In this document: piece by piece, positions 1-7,818 of the stretch | Layout of the letters: every line of letters begins with the position of its first letter | How positions within the stretch are numbered: the stretch's first letter is position 1 | The notes under the pieces: model-generated | The model's input: the letters and a program-made list of their open reading frames with translations, nothing else | Database searches by the model: none | Told to the model about the DNA's origin: nothing | NCBI RefSeq assembly: GCF_016102005.1 | Contig: NZ_JACFPL010000002.1 | Span: 62,001-126,000 of the forward strand | Direction of reading: 5' to 3' | DNA from: Bifidobacterium choladohabitans | Lineage (GTDB): Bacteria > Actinomycetota > Actinomycetes > Actinomycetales > Bifidobacteriaceae | Length of the DNA: 64,000 bases | Translations under genes and position numbers: made by a program

Positions 1-209
1 CTGCGGTCTTCAATGCCGCCAACGAGCAGGCGGTCAGGGCCTTCCTGGATCACCGGCTGCCCTATCTGGACATCGTCGAAACCATCCGGTCGGTCATGGA
101 TGCCATGGAAAAGCATCTTCCGGGAACATTCACATCCGTGGAGGTAATGGAGCAAGTCGAGCATGAGGCACGCCAAAGGGCCGATGCTTTGATAGACATG
201 ACAGCGTGA
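1..209 (+). CDS. dxr: 1-deoxy-D-xylulose 5-phosphate reductoisomerase, C-terminal fragment
   Basis: Only the last 68 or so codons are in the window; the gene begins before position 1. The frame reads [15 protein letters not shown] and ends IDMTA at a TGA at 207-209. The NAANE motif and the helical tail that follows are typical of the C-terminal domain of DXR, the NADPH-dependent enzyme that makes 2-C-methyl-D-erythritol 4-phosphate in the MEP isoprenoid pathway. The next gene, ispG, is a later enzyme of the same pathway and starts at 206, overlapping this stop by 4 bp (GTGA), so the two are probably co-translated. The fragment is short, but the context makes the call firm. Confidence 0.85.
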   Translation, partial: AVFNAANEQAVRAFLDHRLPYLDIVETIRSVMDAMEKHLPGTFTSVEVMEQVEHEARQRADALIDMTA

Positions 210-1435
210 GTAGCATTCCCAAGACCGAACAGTCAGCATCCTCCCAGGGGTTCCGCAAGACAGGCGAGCAGGCCATCAGCCAGAGTCCGCTGCATCCTCG
301 TCGCCGCTCCCGTCGGATCATGGTGGGGCCTGTGCCGGTCGGCGGGGGAGCCCCCATTTCGGTGCAATCCATGACCAACACGGTCACCGCTGACATCAAC
401 GCCACCCTGCAGCAGATCGCCGAGCTGGCCGCCGCCGGCTGCGACATCGTGCGGGTGGCTGTGCCCAGCCAGGATGATGCCGACGCGCTTCCCATCATTG
501 CGAAGAAGTCGCCCATCCCGGTCATCGCCGACATCCACTTCCAGAGCAAGTACGTCTTCCAGGCCATCGATGCGGGCTGTGCAGCCGTCAGAGTCAACCC
601 GGGCAACATCCGCAAGTTCGACCAGGTCGGCCCCGAAATCTGCAAGGCGGCCACAGACGCGGGCATCTCCCTGCGCATCGGGGTCAACGCCGGCAGCCTG
701 GACAAGGACATCTACGCCCGCTACGGCGGCCCCACTCCGGAGGCCCTGGTCGCCTCGGCCCTGAAAGAGGCCCATATGTTCGAGGACGTGGGCTTTCACG
801 ACTTCAAGATCTCCGTCAAGCACCACGACCCCGTCACCACGGTCCAGACCTACAGGCTCCTGGCCTCCAAGGGCGACTGGCCCCTGCACCTGGGCGTGAC
901 CGAGGCCGGGCCCTCCTGGCAGGGAACCATCAAATCCTGCCTGGCCTTCGGCGCGCTATTGGCCGAGGGCATCGGCGACACCATCCGGGTCTCCCTGTCC
1001 GCGCCGCCTGTGGAAGAGGTCAAGGTGGGCTGCAAGATTCTGGAATATCTGGGTCTGCGCCAGCGCCACTTCGACATCATCTCCTGCCCCTCTTGCGGCA
1101 GGGCCCAGGTGGACGTGATCGAGCTGGCCAAGGAGGTCACCGAGGGGCTCAAGGACATCACCGCCCCCATCCGGGTGGCCGTCATGGGCTGCATCGTCAA
1201 CGGACCAGGCGAGGCCAGGGAGGCCGACCTGGGGGTGGCTTCGGGCAACGGCAAGGGTCAGATCATCATCAAGGGCAAGGTGGTGCAGACCGTGCCTGAG
1301 GACCAGATCGTCCCCACCCTGCTGGAGCGTGCCAAGGAAATCGCCGCCCAGATGGATGCCAAGGCGGCGGCCGAGGGTGAAACCCTGCCGGAGGCGGGCC
1401 CCATGGTGGTCCCGGTCACCGGCCGTGCCAGCTGA
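206..1435 (+). CDS. ispG: 4-hydroxy-3-methylbut-2-enyl diphosphate synthase (flavodoxin)
   Basis: 409 residues. It converts 2-C-methyl-erythritol 2,4-cyclodiphosphate to HMBPP in the cytosolic MEP pathway, using a [4Fe-4S] cluster. Seen: a TIM-barrel N-terminal part with ISVQSMTNT and VNPGNIRKF, and a C-terminal cluster domain with the cysteines of [10 protein letters not shown] and the [10 protein letters not shown] motif. Length fits the bacterial two-domain form, with about 40 extra N-terminal residues rich in Ser, Arg and Gln before the barrel. The GTG start at 206 overlaps the dxr stop. The C-terminal tail after the VPTLLERA helix is low-complexity Ala/Glu and probably disordered. Confidence 0.97.
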   Translation: MSSIPKTEQSASSQGFRKTGEQAISQSPLHPRRRSRRIMVGPVPVGGGAPISVQSMTNTVTADINATLQQIAELAAAGCDIVRVAVPSQDDADALPIIAKKSPIPVIADIHFQSKYVFQAIDAGCAAVRVNPGNIRKFDQVGPEICKAATDAGISLRIGVNAGSLDKDIYARYGGPTPEALVASALKEAHMFEDVGFHDFKISVKHHDPVTTVQTYRLLASKGDWPLHLGVTEAGPSWQGTIKSCLAFGALLAEGIGDTIRVSLSAPPVEEVKVGCKILEYLGLRQRHFDIISCPSCGRAQVDVIELAKEVTEGLKDITAPIRVAVMGCIVNGPGEAREADLGVASGNGKGQIIIKGKVVQTVPEDQIVPTLLERAKEIAAQMDAKAAAEGETLPEAGPMVVPVTGRAS

Positions 1436-1467
1436 GGGCGTAAGCGCCATCCCCGCCACCGGCTACA

Positions 1468-3189
1468 ATGACCGACGTGTCCCAAGAGGTTGAGCGTTCC
1501 CTCCCTGCAAGCGGGTGGAGCAGGGTCAGGCGGCTAATGACCAGCCTGCCCGTCTTCATCATCCTCATGGGTCTGCTGGCCTCTGTCTCCCACTTGACCG
1601 CCGTTCCCTGGAAATACGAACCGGTGGATCAGAATTTTCCCACCCTGACTCCGGACACCGCAGTCACCTTCGACTGGCCTGCCGGGGTTGACCGGGATAC
1701 CGTGGGGCAGTATCAGGTCGAATCCCGTCACCAGGAACTGAGCGTGGAACGGCCCTCAACTGGGGAGCATCAGCGCATCCGGATACTGATCCGCACCCCC
1801 AAGGAGGCTTCAGGGAATCGGCCGGCAGTAGTCTTCATGCATGGCGCCGGATATGGCACCTGCGACAACTCCTTCGGGGACGTGGCCCGGACCCTGGCCT
1901 CTGCCGGTTTCGTCACCGCCGTGCTGGACAAGCCGGTCTGGTCCACCACGGATGCCGACCGGGACTATCCTGCTTCGGCCAAGGCCTACGAGCGGGTTGC
2001 CAACCTACTGCGCGACCGGGATGATGTGGATGCATCCAAGGTAGGCATCTATGCCACCAGCGAGAGCACCTGGATCGCCGCCATGCTGCTGACCATGGAC
2101 CACCGGATCGCCTTCCAGATCCTGCTCAGCCCCATGGTCTATTCCCCGCGGCACGCCATGGGCTTCTTCGTGGCACAGGACTTCGCCATCGCCGGGGCCA
2201 ACCAGGGCTACCAGTCGGTGGTCCGTCGGCTCTTCAGCACCGATGCCTCCCTCTTGGGTCTGAACAATCTGGACATCGATCCCACCGACCGCTACACCTA
2301 TGCCATTCCCACCCTGCTGGCCTACGGGGCCAAGGATGTGATGACCGCCCAGGTGGAGGGGGTGCAGCGCGTGCTGTCCCAGGCCCACGCCTCCGGCAAC
2401 GAGAACGTCACGGTGCGTTCCTACCCGGTCTCCAATCATGTGCTGCGGCTCGGGGATGAGGCCCGGACCGGCACGCCCCTGGCCGACCACTACCAGCAGG
2501 ACATGATCGACTGGGCGGTGGGTCAGGTCCACGGCCTGCATCAGACCAGCCCCAGCGTGGGCGGGGCCACCATCCACCAGTCCATAGCCGTGCCCACTGA
2601 TCTGCGGGGGCGGCGCTCGCTGACCATCTATATGCTGGTCCTGCACCTGCTGACCCTGGTGCTTTTGCTGGCGGCCCTGGTCATGGCCCTGGTGGCCGGT
2701 CTGATGAAATTGTTCCGCCTGCGACGACGCAAGGAACCGGTCCTGGGTTTCAGCCATGGCTTCGGAGGCACCCTGGTCACCATCACCGGCACCACCCTGG
2801 CTACCCTGGTCCTTTTCGGAGCCGGTCTGGGTCAGGTCATCATGGCTGTGGTACGCCTGGGCTGGGGCGGCGTGCCCGACCAGGCTGGGGTCAGCTACTG
2901 GAGCTGGCCGGTCATCCAGGTGGTCTGCGCCCTGGTCATCTGGGCCTGGTCGCGCACCTTCGCCCGCATGGTCGAAGTGGCTTCTCTGAGGGGATTGGAC
3001 CGGCTGCCCGACCAGGTCCGCACAAGCAAGGCCGGCGGCCCCAGTCTTCGCCAGCAGATGCGGAACATGGACCCCAGGCCTGTGCTGGCTTCCACCCGCT
3101 TTGGCGTTGCCCTCTTCATCGTCACCACCCTGGCCATGTTCGGAGTCCTGCTGATCTTCGCCTTCTGGGGCCTGTTCATCTACCAATGA
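1468..3189 (+). CDS. membrane-anchored alpha/beta hydrolase with four-helix membrane tail
   Basis: 573 residues, substrate unknown. One N-terminal membrane helix (about residues 25-45) is followed by an extracytoplasmic-looking alpha/beta hydrolase domain. It has an oxyanion-type VVFMHGAGYG segment, a likely nucleophile Ser198 in YATSES (a variant of GxSxG), Asp290 in YGAKDV and His324 in SNHVLRL, which are spaced as a catalytic triad. After about residue 385 come four further hydrophobic segments (roughly 390-415, 428-455, 468-490 and 545-570), so hydrolase and membrane domains are fused. It lies between ispG and recO, 15 bp before recO, in the same run of genes. The fold call rests on motifs only; esterase, peptidase or acyl-transferring activity are all possible. 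Confidence 0.7.
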   Translation: MTDVSQEVERSLPASGWSRVRRLMTSLPVFIILMGLLASVSHLTAVPWKYEPVDQNFPTLTPDTAVTFDWPAGVDRDTVGQYQVESRHQELSVERPSTGEHQRIRILIRTPKEASGNRPAVVFMHGAGYGTCDNSFGDVARTLASAGFVTAVLDKPVWSTTDADRDYPASAKAYERVANLLRDRDDVDASKVGIYATSESTWIAAMLLTMDHRIAFQILLSPMVYSPRHAMGFFVAQDFAIAGANQGYQSVVRRLFSTDASLLGLNNLDIDPTDRYTYAIPTLLAYGAKDVMTAQVEGVQRVLSQAHASGNENVTVRSYPVSNHVLRLGDEARTGTPLADHYQQDMIDWAVGQVHGLHQTSPSVGGATIHQSIAVPTDLRGRRSLTIYMLVLHLLTLVLLLAALVMALVAGLMKLFRLRRRKEPVLGFSHGFGGTLVTITGTTLATLVLFGAGLGQVIMAVVRLGWGGVPDQAGVSYWSWPVIQVVCALVIWAWSRTFARMVEVASLRGLDRLPDQVRTSKAGGPSLRQQMRNMDPRPVLASTRFGVALFIVTTLAMFGVLLIFAFWGLFIYQ

Positions 3190-3204
3190 AAGGACGGGAC
3201 CGTC

Positions 3205-3927
3205 GTGGCCATCTATCGTGACGAGGGCCTGGTCCTCAGAACGGTCAAACTGGGCGAGGCCGACCGGATCGTCACCATTCTGACCAGGGGGCACGGCAAG
3301 GTCAGGGCCGTGGCCAAGGGGGTTCGACGGACCAAATCCCGTTTCGGCGCCCGGCTGGAGCCATTCATGCGTGACGATCTGCTCATCTCCCGTGGCCGCA
3401 ACCTGGACATCGTCTCCCAGGCCGTCTGCATAGCCGCCTATGCGGATGCCATATGCGCCGACTATGACCTCTACGCCAACGGGGGCGTCATGCTTGAGAC
3501 CGCCGACAAACTGGTGGTGGGCGAGCATGAGCCGGCCCCGGAGCAATACCGTCTGCTGGTCTCCGCCCTGGCCAGCCTGGCAGGTCACCGGCATGGACCC
3601 CGCGACATCGGTGCCTCCTACCTGCTCCGTTCCCTGGCGCTGGCGGGCTGGAGGCCCCGGCTGGATTCCTGCATCGTCTGCGGCCGGACCGACCAGCTGA
3701 CCCATTTCTCGGTGCCCGGCGGCGGTGTGGTCTGCAGTCGGGACAGGCCTACCGACGCCGTGGCGGTGGATCCCGCCACCCTGACACGCTTCCGGGCGCT
3801 GAGCACCGGGGACTGGTCCAAGCTGGACGGCAAGGGTTCCACCCCCCTGTGCGACGGTCTTGTCGAGAAATGGGGCGAATATTACCTGGAGCGGCCCATC
3901 AGGTCCCTCAGGCTATTAGATTCTTGA
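3205..3927 (+). CDS. recO: DNA repair protein RecO
   Basis: 240 residues. RecO helps load RecA on single-stranded DNA during RecF-pathway repair. Seen: an N-terminal OB-fold start (YRDEGLVLRTVKLGEADRI, then a Lys/Arg-rich strand GKVRAVAKGVRRTKSRFG), a helical middle, and a C-terminal zinc-finger-like part with CIVCG and a further Cys in GVVCSRD. Length matches the family. The GTG start at 3205 reads GTGGCCATCTATCGT and is preceded by AAAGGACGGG. The gene lies 15 bp after the hydrolase and 3 bp before uppS, so all three are probably one transcript; recO next to uppS is a common actinobacterial pairing. Confidence 0.93.
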   Translation: MAIYRDEGLVLRTVKLGEADRIVTILTRGHGKVRAVAKGVRRTKSRFGARLEPFMRDDLLISRGRNLDIVSQAVCIAAYADAICADYDLYANGGVMLETADKLVVGEHEPAPEQYRLLVSALASLAGHRHGPRDIGASYLLRSLALAGWRPRLDSCIVCGRTDQLTHFSVPGGGVVCSRDRPTDAVAVDPATLTRFRALSTGDWSKLDGKGSTPLCDGLVEKWGEYYLERPIRSLRLLDS

Positions 3928-3930
3928 AGC

Positions 3931-4725
3931 ATGAGCTTTGACCCCGTCGACTACACCTCCCTGGATGTGCCTGCAGCCCCCTTCTCCGATCCCGCTCGTA
4001 TCCCGCACTTCCCCAAGGGCTCAGTCCCGCGACACCTGGGTGTGATCATGGACGGCAATGGCCGCTGGGCCAAGCAGAGGGGCATGGAGCGCACCCAGGG
4101 TCACCGGGCCGCCGAGCCGGTGGTCTTCGACACCATAGCCGGAGCCATCGAGGCCGGGGTCCGATACCTGAGCCTGTATACCTTCTCCACGGAGAATTGG
4201 AAGCGCTCGCCGGCCGAGGTCCGCTTTCTGATGGGCTTCTCCCGGGACATCATCCACCGTAGGGTGGCCCAAATGGATGACTGGGGGGTGCGCGTGCGCT
4301 GGGCTGGCCGTCGGCCCCGGCTCTGGAAGTCGGTCATCGACGAGCTGGAGGCGGCCATGGAGCGCACCCGGCACAACACCAGAATCGATGTGATCTTCTG
4401 CATCAACTACGGGGGCAGGGCTGAGTTGGCCGATGCAGCCACCGATATCGCCCGGGAGGTGGCGGCCGGGCATATCAAGGGCTCCAAGGTCACCGAAAAG
4501 ATGATTGCCCAGCACCTCTACAACCCAGACATACCGGACTGCGACCTGGTCCTGCGCACCTCGGGGGAACAGCGCACCTCCAACTTCCTGCCCTGGCAGG
4601 CGGCCTATGCGGAGCTGGATTTCGTACCCGAGCTCTTCCCTGACTGCGGGCGCGATGTGCTTTGGCGGGCCATCGACGATTACATCCACCGGGACAGGCG
4701 CTTCGGCGGCGTGAACCAAGCCTGA
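3931..4725 (+). CDS. uppS: isoprenyl transferase (undecaprenyl/decaprenyl diphosphate synthase)
   Basis: 264 residues. A cis-prenyltransferase that condenses isopentenyl diphosphate units into the polyprenyl carrier used for cell-wall assembly. Seen: the catalytic MDGNGRWAKQRG motif near residue 40 with its Asp, the HRAA segment, LSLYTFSTENW with the conserved FSTENW residues, and the C-terminal RTSGEQRTSNFLPWQ block. There is a roughly 30-residue extension before the core, common in actinobacteria. It consumes the product of the MEP pathway enzymes encoded upstream and supplies the lipid carrier for the MraY/MurG steps encoded near 51-56 kb in this window. Confidence 0.95.
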   Translation: MSFDPVDYTSLDVPAAPFSDPARIPHFPKGSVPRHLGVIMDGNGRWAKQRGMERTQGHRAAEPVVFDTIAGAIEAGVRYLSLYTFSTENWKRSPAEVRFLMGFSRDIIHRRVAQMDDWGVRVRWAGRRPRLWKSVIDELEAAMERTRHNTRIDVIFCINYGGRAELADAATDIAREVAAGHIKGSKVTEKMIAQHLYNPDIPDCDLVLRTSGEQRTSNFLPWQAAYAELDFVPELFPDCGRDVLWRAIDDYIHRDRRFGGVNQA

Positions 4726-4813
4726 GAAGACAGAGCCTCCAATTTTGTGAGGTTAGCCATAGTCGTCCAAATTCACAGGTCTGAACACTCTCGTAACACC
4801 CATGAAAGGTAGT

Positions 4814-4829
4814 CTGTGACGTATCACAG
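4814..4829. promoter_or_regulatory. 16-bp inverted repeat upstream of the M20 amidohydrolase
   Basis: CTGTGACGTATCACAG: six-base arms CTGTGA/TCACAG around CGTA, centred about 20 bp before the ATG at 4841 and just ahead of its ribosome binding site. This is the size and position of an operator that would block transcription or initiation. The 4-bp spacer does not fit a CRP site (which needs 6); a GntR-type or similar dimeric regulator is a guess. No regulator gene is adjacent. Confidence 0.45.
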
Positions 4830-4840
4830 CGGAGCAGGCC

Positions 4841-6322
4841 ATGTCCGCCGTGGAAATCAGCGCAGCAAACGAAACGAAGGAGTCGACAGGCGTGGACGAC
4901 AAGCAACGCATCATGCAGATCATCGAGGATAAGTCACAGGAGTTCATCGAGGCAGCCGATCATATTTGGGGCACCCCTGAGACCAGGTTTGCCGTGAAGG
5001 AGTCGGTCCAGCAGCACTACAAGGTGCTTGAGCAGGAGGGCTTCGAGATAGAGAAGGGCGTGGGCCATATGGACTATGCCTATGTGGCGACCTGGGGTTC
5101 GGGCCGTCCGGTAATCGGCATCACCGGCGAATACGACGCACTGGGAGGCCTCAGCCAGGTGGCCGACCTGGGCGAGCACAAGCCCTTGGTCGAGGGCGGC
5201 AACGGGCAAGGCTGCGGCCACAACATCCTGGGCATGGCGGCCGTCGCGGCCGGAGTCGGGATCAAGACCTTCATGCAGGAGAAGGGCCTCAAGGGGACCA
5301 TCAAGGTCTTCGGCTGCCCAGCTGAGGAGTCGGGCTATGGCAAGGCCTTCATGGCCAGGGACGGGGTCTTCGACGGGCTGGATCTGGCCCTGTCCTGGCA
5401 TCCCTCGGATGTGACCCAGGCCTGGGGTTCCTCCAGCCTGGCGGTCCTGCAGGCCTACTTCGACTTCACCGGTGTGCCGGCGCACGCGGCTGCGGCTCCC
5501 GAGCTGGGCCGGAGCGCCCTGGATGCCGCGGAGCTCATGAATGTGGGCGTGCAGTTCCTGCGCGAGCACATGATCGATGCGGCCCGCGTGCACTACGCCT
5601 TCATCGACGCAGGCGGTGAGTCGGCCAACGTGGTGCAGTCCCATGCCCGGCTCTACTACTTCGTGCGCGCCCCCAGGATGGACCAGGCACAGGATCTGTT
5701 CAAGCGTGTTGAGAAGATCGCCCAGGGTGCGGCCCTGATGACCGAGACCCAGGTAAAGGAGGAGTTCGACGCGGCCTGCTACAACTTCATTCCCAACCAT
5801 CCGCTGACCGAGGCCGTAGACAGGAACCTGGACCTCGTCGGCCCCCTGCCCTTGGACCAGCAGGAGCTGGACTATGAGCGCCGCTACACCGACACAGTCC
5901 CCGAGGCCGGCAAGCAGCGGGTGCTCAGCCGCACCAAGGAGGCCTTCCCTGATCTGACGGATGAGGAAGTCAGGAAGATGGCCGAGTCGACCATGGCCCT
6001 GAAGAAGTATCCACTGGTCTTCACCGATACGGCATCGGGATCCACCGACGTCGGCGATGTCAGCTGGCAGACGCCCACCGCCCAGTTCAGCGGCGGGTTC
6101 GAGCCCCAGGGCACCTCTGCTCACTCCTGGCAGTGGGCGGCCAACGGCAAGTCCTCGGTGGCCCACAAGGGTCTGCTGGCTGCGGGCAAGACCCTGGCCC
6201 TGACCGCCTACGATGCGTTTACCGACCCGGATCTGGTCAAGGCCGCCAAGGAGGACTTCGACAAGACCTTCGCCGGCCAGGAGTACAAGGTCGTCATCCC
6301 CGACGATGTGATGCCCCACTGA
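4841..6322 (+). CDS. M20-family amidohydrolase, AbgB-like
   Basis: 493 residues, cytosolic. The family hydrolyses amide bonds of amino-acid conjugates; the closest named type by motif is the B subunit of p-aminobenzoyl-glutamate hydrolase. Seen: GEYDALGGL, the metal-site CGHN (Cys125, His127), CPAEESGYG with Glu162/Glu163 as the likely catalytic and metal-ligand acids, a dimerisation domain starting at VPAHAAAAPELGRSALDAAEL, and the C-terminal GSTDVGDVSW motif. The ATG at 4841 has a modest GGAGCAGG upstream; a GTG at 4892 preceded by GAAGGAG is an alternative and would remove 17 weakly conserved residues. It is followed after 61 bp by an MFS carrier, which suggests uptake and hydrolysis of one conjugated substrate. 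Confidence 0.85.
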   Translation: MSAVEISAANETKESTGVDDKQRIMQIIEDKSQEFIEAADHIWGTPETRFAVKESVQQHYKVLEQEGFEIEKGVGHMDYAYVATWGSGRPVIGITGEYDALGGLSQVADLGEHKPLVEGGNGQGCGHNILGMAAVAAGVGIKTFMQEKGLKGTIKVFGCPAEESGYGKAFMARDGVFDGLDLALSWHPSDVTQAWGSSSLAVLQAYFDFTGVPAHAAAAPELGRSALDAAELMNVGVQFLREHMIDAARVHYAFIDAGGESANVVQSHARLYYFVRAPRMDQAQDLFKRVEKIAQGAALMTETQVKEEFDAACYNFIPNHPLTEAVDRNLDLVGPLPLDQQELDYERRYTDTVPEAGKQRVLSRTKEAFPDLTDEEVRKMAESTMALKKYPLVFTDTASGSTDVGDVSWQTPTAQFSGGFEPQGTSAHSWQWAANGKSSVAHKGLLAAGKTLALTAYDAFTDPDLVKAAKEDFDKTFAGQEYKVVIPDDVMPH

Positions 6323-6383
6323 CCTACTGTTCGGCTGCCGCCTGCTCGGTGGCGGCCGGTTTCTACTGAAGGATGACAGACCA

Positions 6384-7580
6384 ATGGCAATCAAGCAATC
6401 CTCAAAAACGGCGAGCGGAACGCTGATCTTCTCCCTGATGGCCGGTTACTCGATCGTGTACATGGACAAGAACATGATCTCGACCGCCATCATCCCCATC
6501 TCCGAGCAGTTCCACCTGGACTCGGGGCAGACAGGCATCATCATGTCGGCCTTCTTCCTGGGCTACTCGCTCATGCAGATACCCAGCGGCTGGCTGGCCG
6601 ACAGGCTTGGGGCCAAGCGTGTGTTGATGGCCTCCATGATCATCATTGGTCTGTTCAGCTACCTGTTCGGCCTGGCCAATGGTCTGGCCTTCTTCATCAT
6701 CGTCCGGTTCTTCGCCGGCATGGGCCACGGCGGCTACCCGCCCTCCTGCTCCAAGTCGATCGCGGAGAACTTCCCCCAGGAACGGCGTACCTTCGTACAA
6801 TCCCTGATTCTGTCGACCTCGGGCATCGGCGGCATCCTGGCCTTCGTTCTGGGCGCCAACCTGGTCGCCATCAACTGGCACCTGGCCTACGCTGTGCTGG
6901 GCACCCTCTATCTGCTGGCCTTTGTCTGCATCCTGATTTTCGTGCCCTCCAAACCCCGCCAGCCCGAGGTTGACCAGAAGCCCGGAGCCAGGGGGGCGGG
7001 CTTCCTCGAAGTTCTGAAGAACCGGAACGTGCTGGTCCTTTTCGTGGCCATGCTCTTGCTGAACATCCTCCTGTACGGGAACATCTCCTGGATGCCCACC
7101 TTCATAAAGAACACCTTCGGGCTTTCGATCGGTCAGGCAGGCATCCTGCTGGCGGTCAATGCGGTCTTTACGACCGTCGCCACCATCTACGCCGGTCAGC
7201 TGCTCTCGAAGCTCTTCCTGGGCAGGGAGAAGTTGGCCATCCTTGGCGCCGGGGTGATCAGCGCCGTCCTGGTTGTATGCTTCGTCTTCTCACGCAACAT
7301 CTGGCTCTCCCTCCTGCTGCTGATCCTGGTTTCCTGCGTCTCCGTGGTGGCCTTCACCGGCATCTTCACCTGGCCCCACAAGATCATGGACCCGCACATC
7401 ATCGGCTCCGCCATCGGCATCATCAACACCGGCGGCACCCTGGGCGGATTCCTGGCTCCCATGATCATCGGCTACCTGGTCAAGGCCGCCGGTGGCTCCT
7501 TCGTCGGAGCCTTCCTCTTCATGGGTGCGGCGGCCATCGCCTCCGGGCTGATGGCGCTGTTGGTCAGGGTCGGCAAGTGA
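6384..7580 (+). CDS. MFS transporter (anion:cation symporter-like)
   Basis: 398 residues with about 12 hydrophobic segments. Seen: YMDKNMISTA in the first helix, the loop 2-3 motif GWLADRLGAKRV typical of the major facilitator superfamily, and NTGGTLGGFLAPMI late in the protein, which resembles the ACS (organic anion) subfamily. The ATG at 6384 lies downstream of AAGGATGACAG. It is placed directly after the M20 hydrolase, so it is a reasonable candidate importer for the hydrolase substrate. The substrate cannot be read from the sequence. Confidence 0.8.
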   Translation: MAIKQSSKTASGTLIFSLMAGYSIVYMDKNMISTAIIPISEQFHLDSGQTGIIMSAFFLGYSLMQIPSGWLADRLGAKRVLMASMIIIGLFSYLFGLANGLAFFIIVRFFAGMGHGGYPPSCSKSIAENFPQERRTFVQSLILSTSGIGGILAFVLGANLVAINWHLAYAVLGTLYLLAFVCILIFVPSKPRQPEVDQKPGARGAGFLEVLKNRNVLVLFVAMLLLNILLYGNISWMPTFIKNTFGLSIGQAGILLAVNAVFTTVATIYAGQLLSKLFLGREKLAILGAGVISAVLVVCFVFSRNIWLSLLLLILVSCVSVVAFTGIFTWPHKIMDPHIIGSAIGIINTGGTLGGFLAPMIIGYLVKAAGGSFVGAFLFMGAAAIASGLMALLVRVGK

Positions 7581-7755
7581 AGCCAAGGCTGAGGCGGCCT
7601 CGTTCGGGCTTCAGGTTCCGAAGATCAGAAGCCTGGGCCAGGTCATGGCCGCCGGTCCATGGCAAGGAGTCATTGTCAAAGGACCGTTACTTCTTCGAGG
7701 ATCTCTGATTCTTTGGTTCTGACAATGGATGTCTGAAGCCGGCGCTTGCCAGACA
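7581..7755. other. gene-less spacer before the shared terminator
   Basis: About 175 bp between the MFS gene and the hairpin at 7756. I see no convincing open frame, RNA gene or promoter in it. The sequence is less GC-rich near 7670-7740 than its surroundings. Confidence 0.5.
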
Positions 7756-7794
7756 AAAGGCCCGCCCCTGAGTGGATTTCAGGGACGGGCCTTT
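7756..7794. terminator. bidirectional rho-independent terminator
   Basis: AAAGGCCCGCCCCTGA, an 8-base loop region, then TCAGGGACGGGCCTTT: a stem of about 15 bp with one mismatch, flanked by A and T runs so it works in both directions. It lies between the MFS gene ending at 7580 on + and the GH32 gene ending at 7819 on minus, where a shared terminator is expected. Confidence 0.88.
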
Positions 7795-7818
7795 CCTGTG
7801 CCGACCAGGACAGCGGGA

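Noticed and set aside
2005-3705. 566-codon open frame on the minus strand
   Set aside because: Opposite the alpha/beta hydrolase and recO; Gln/His/Gly-rich shadow.
4814-4829. CRP/FNR-type site
   Set aside because: TGTGA and TCACA are 4 bp apart, not 6 as in CRP sites; kept only as an unassigned operator candidate.
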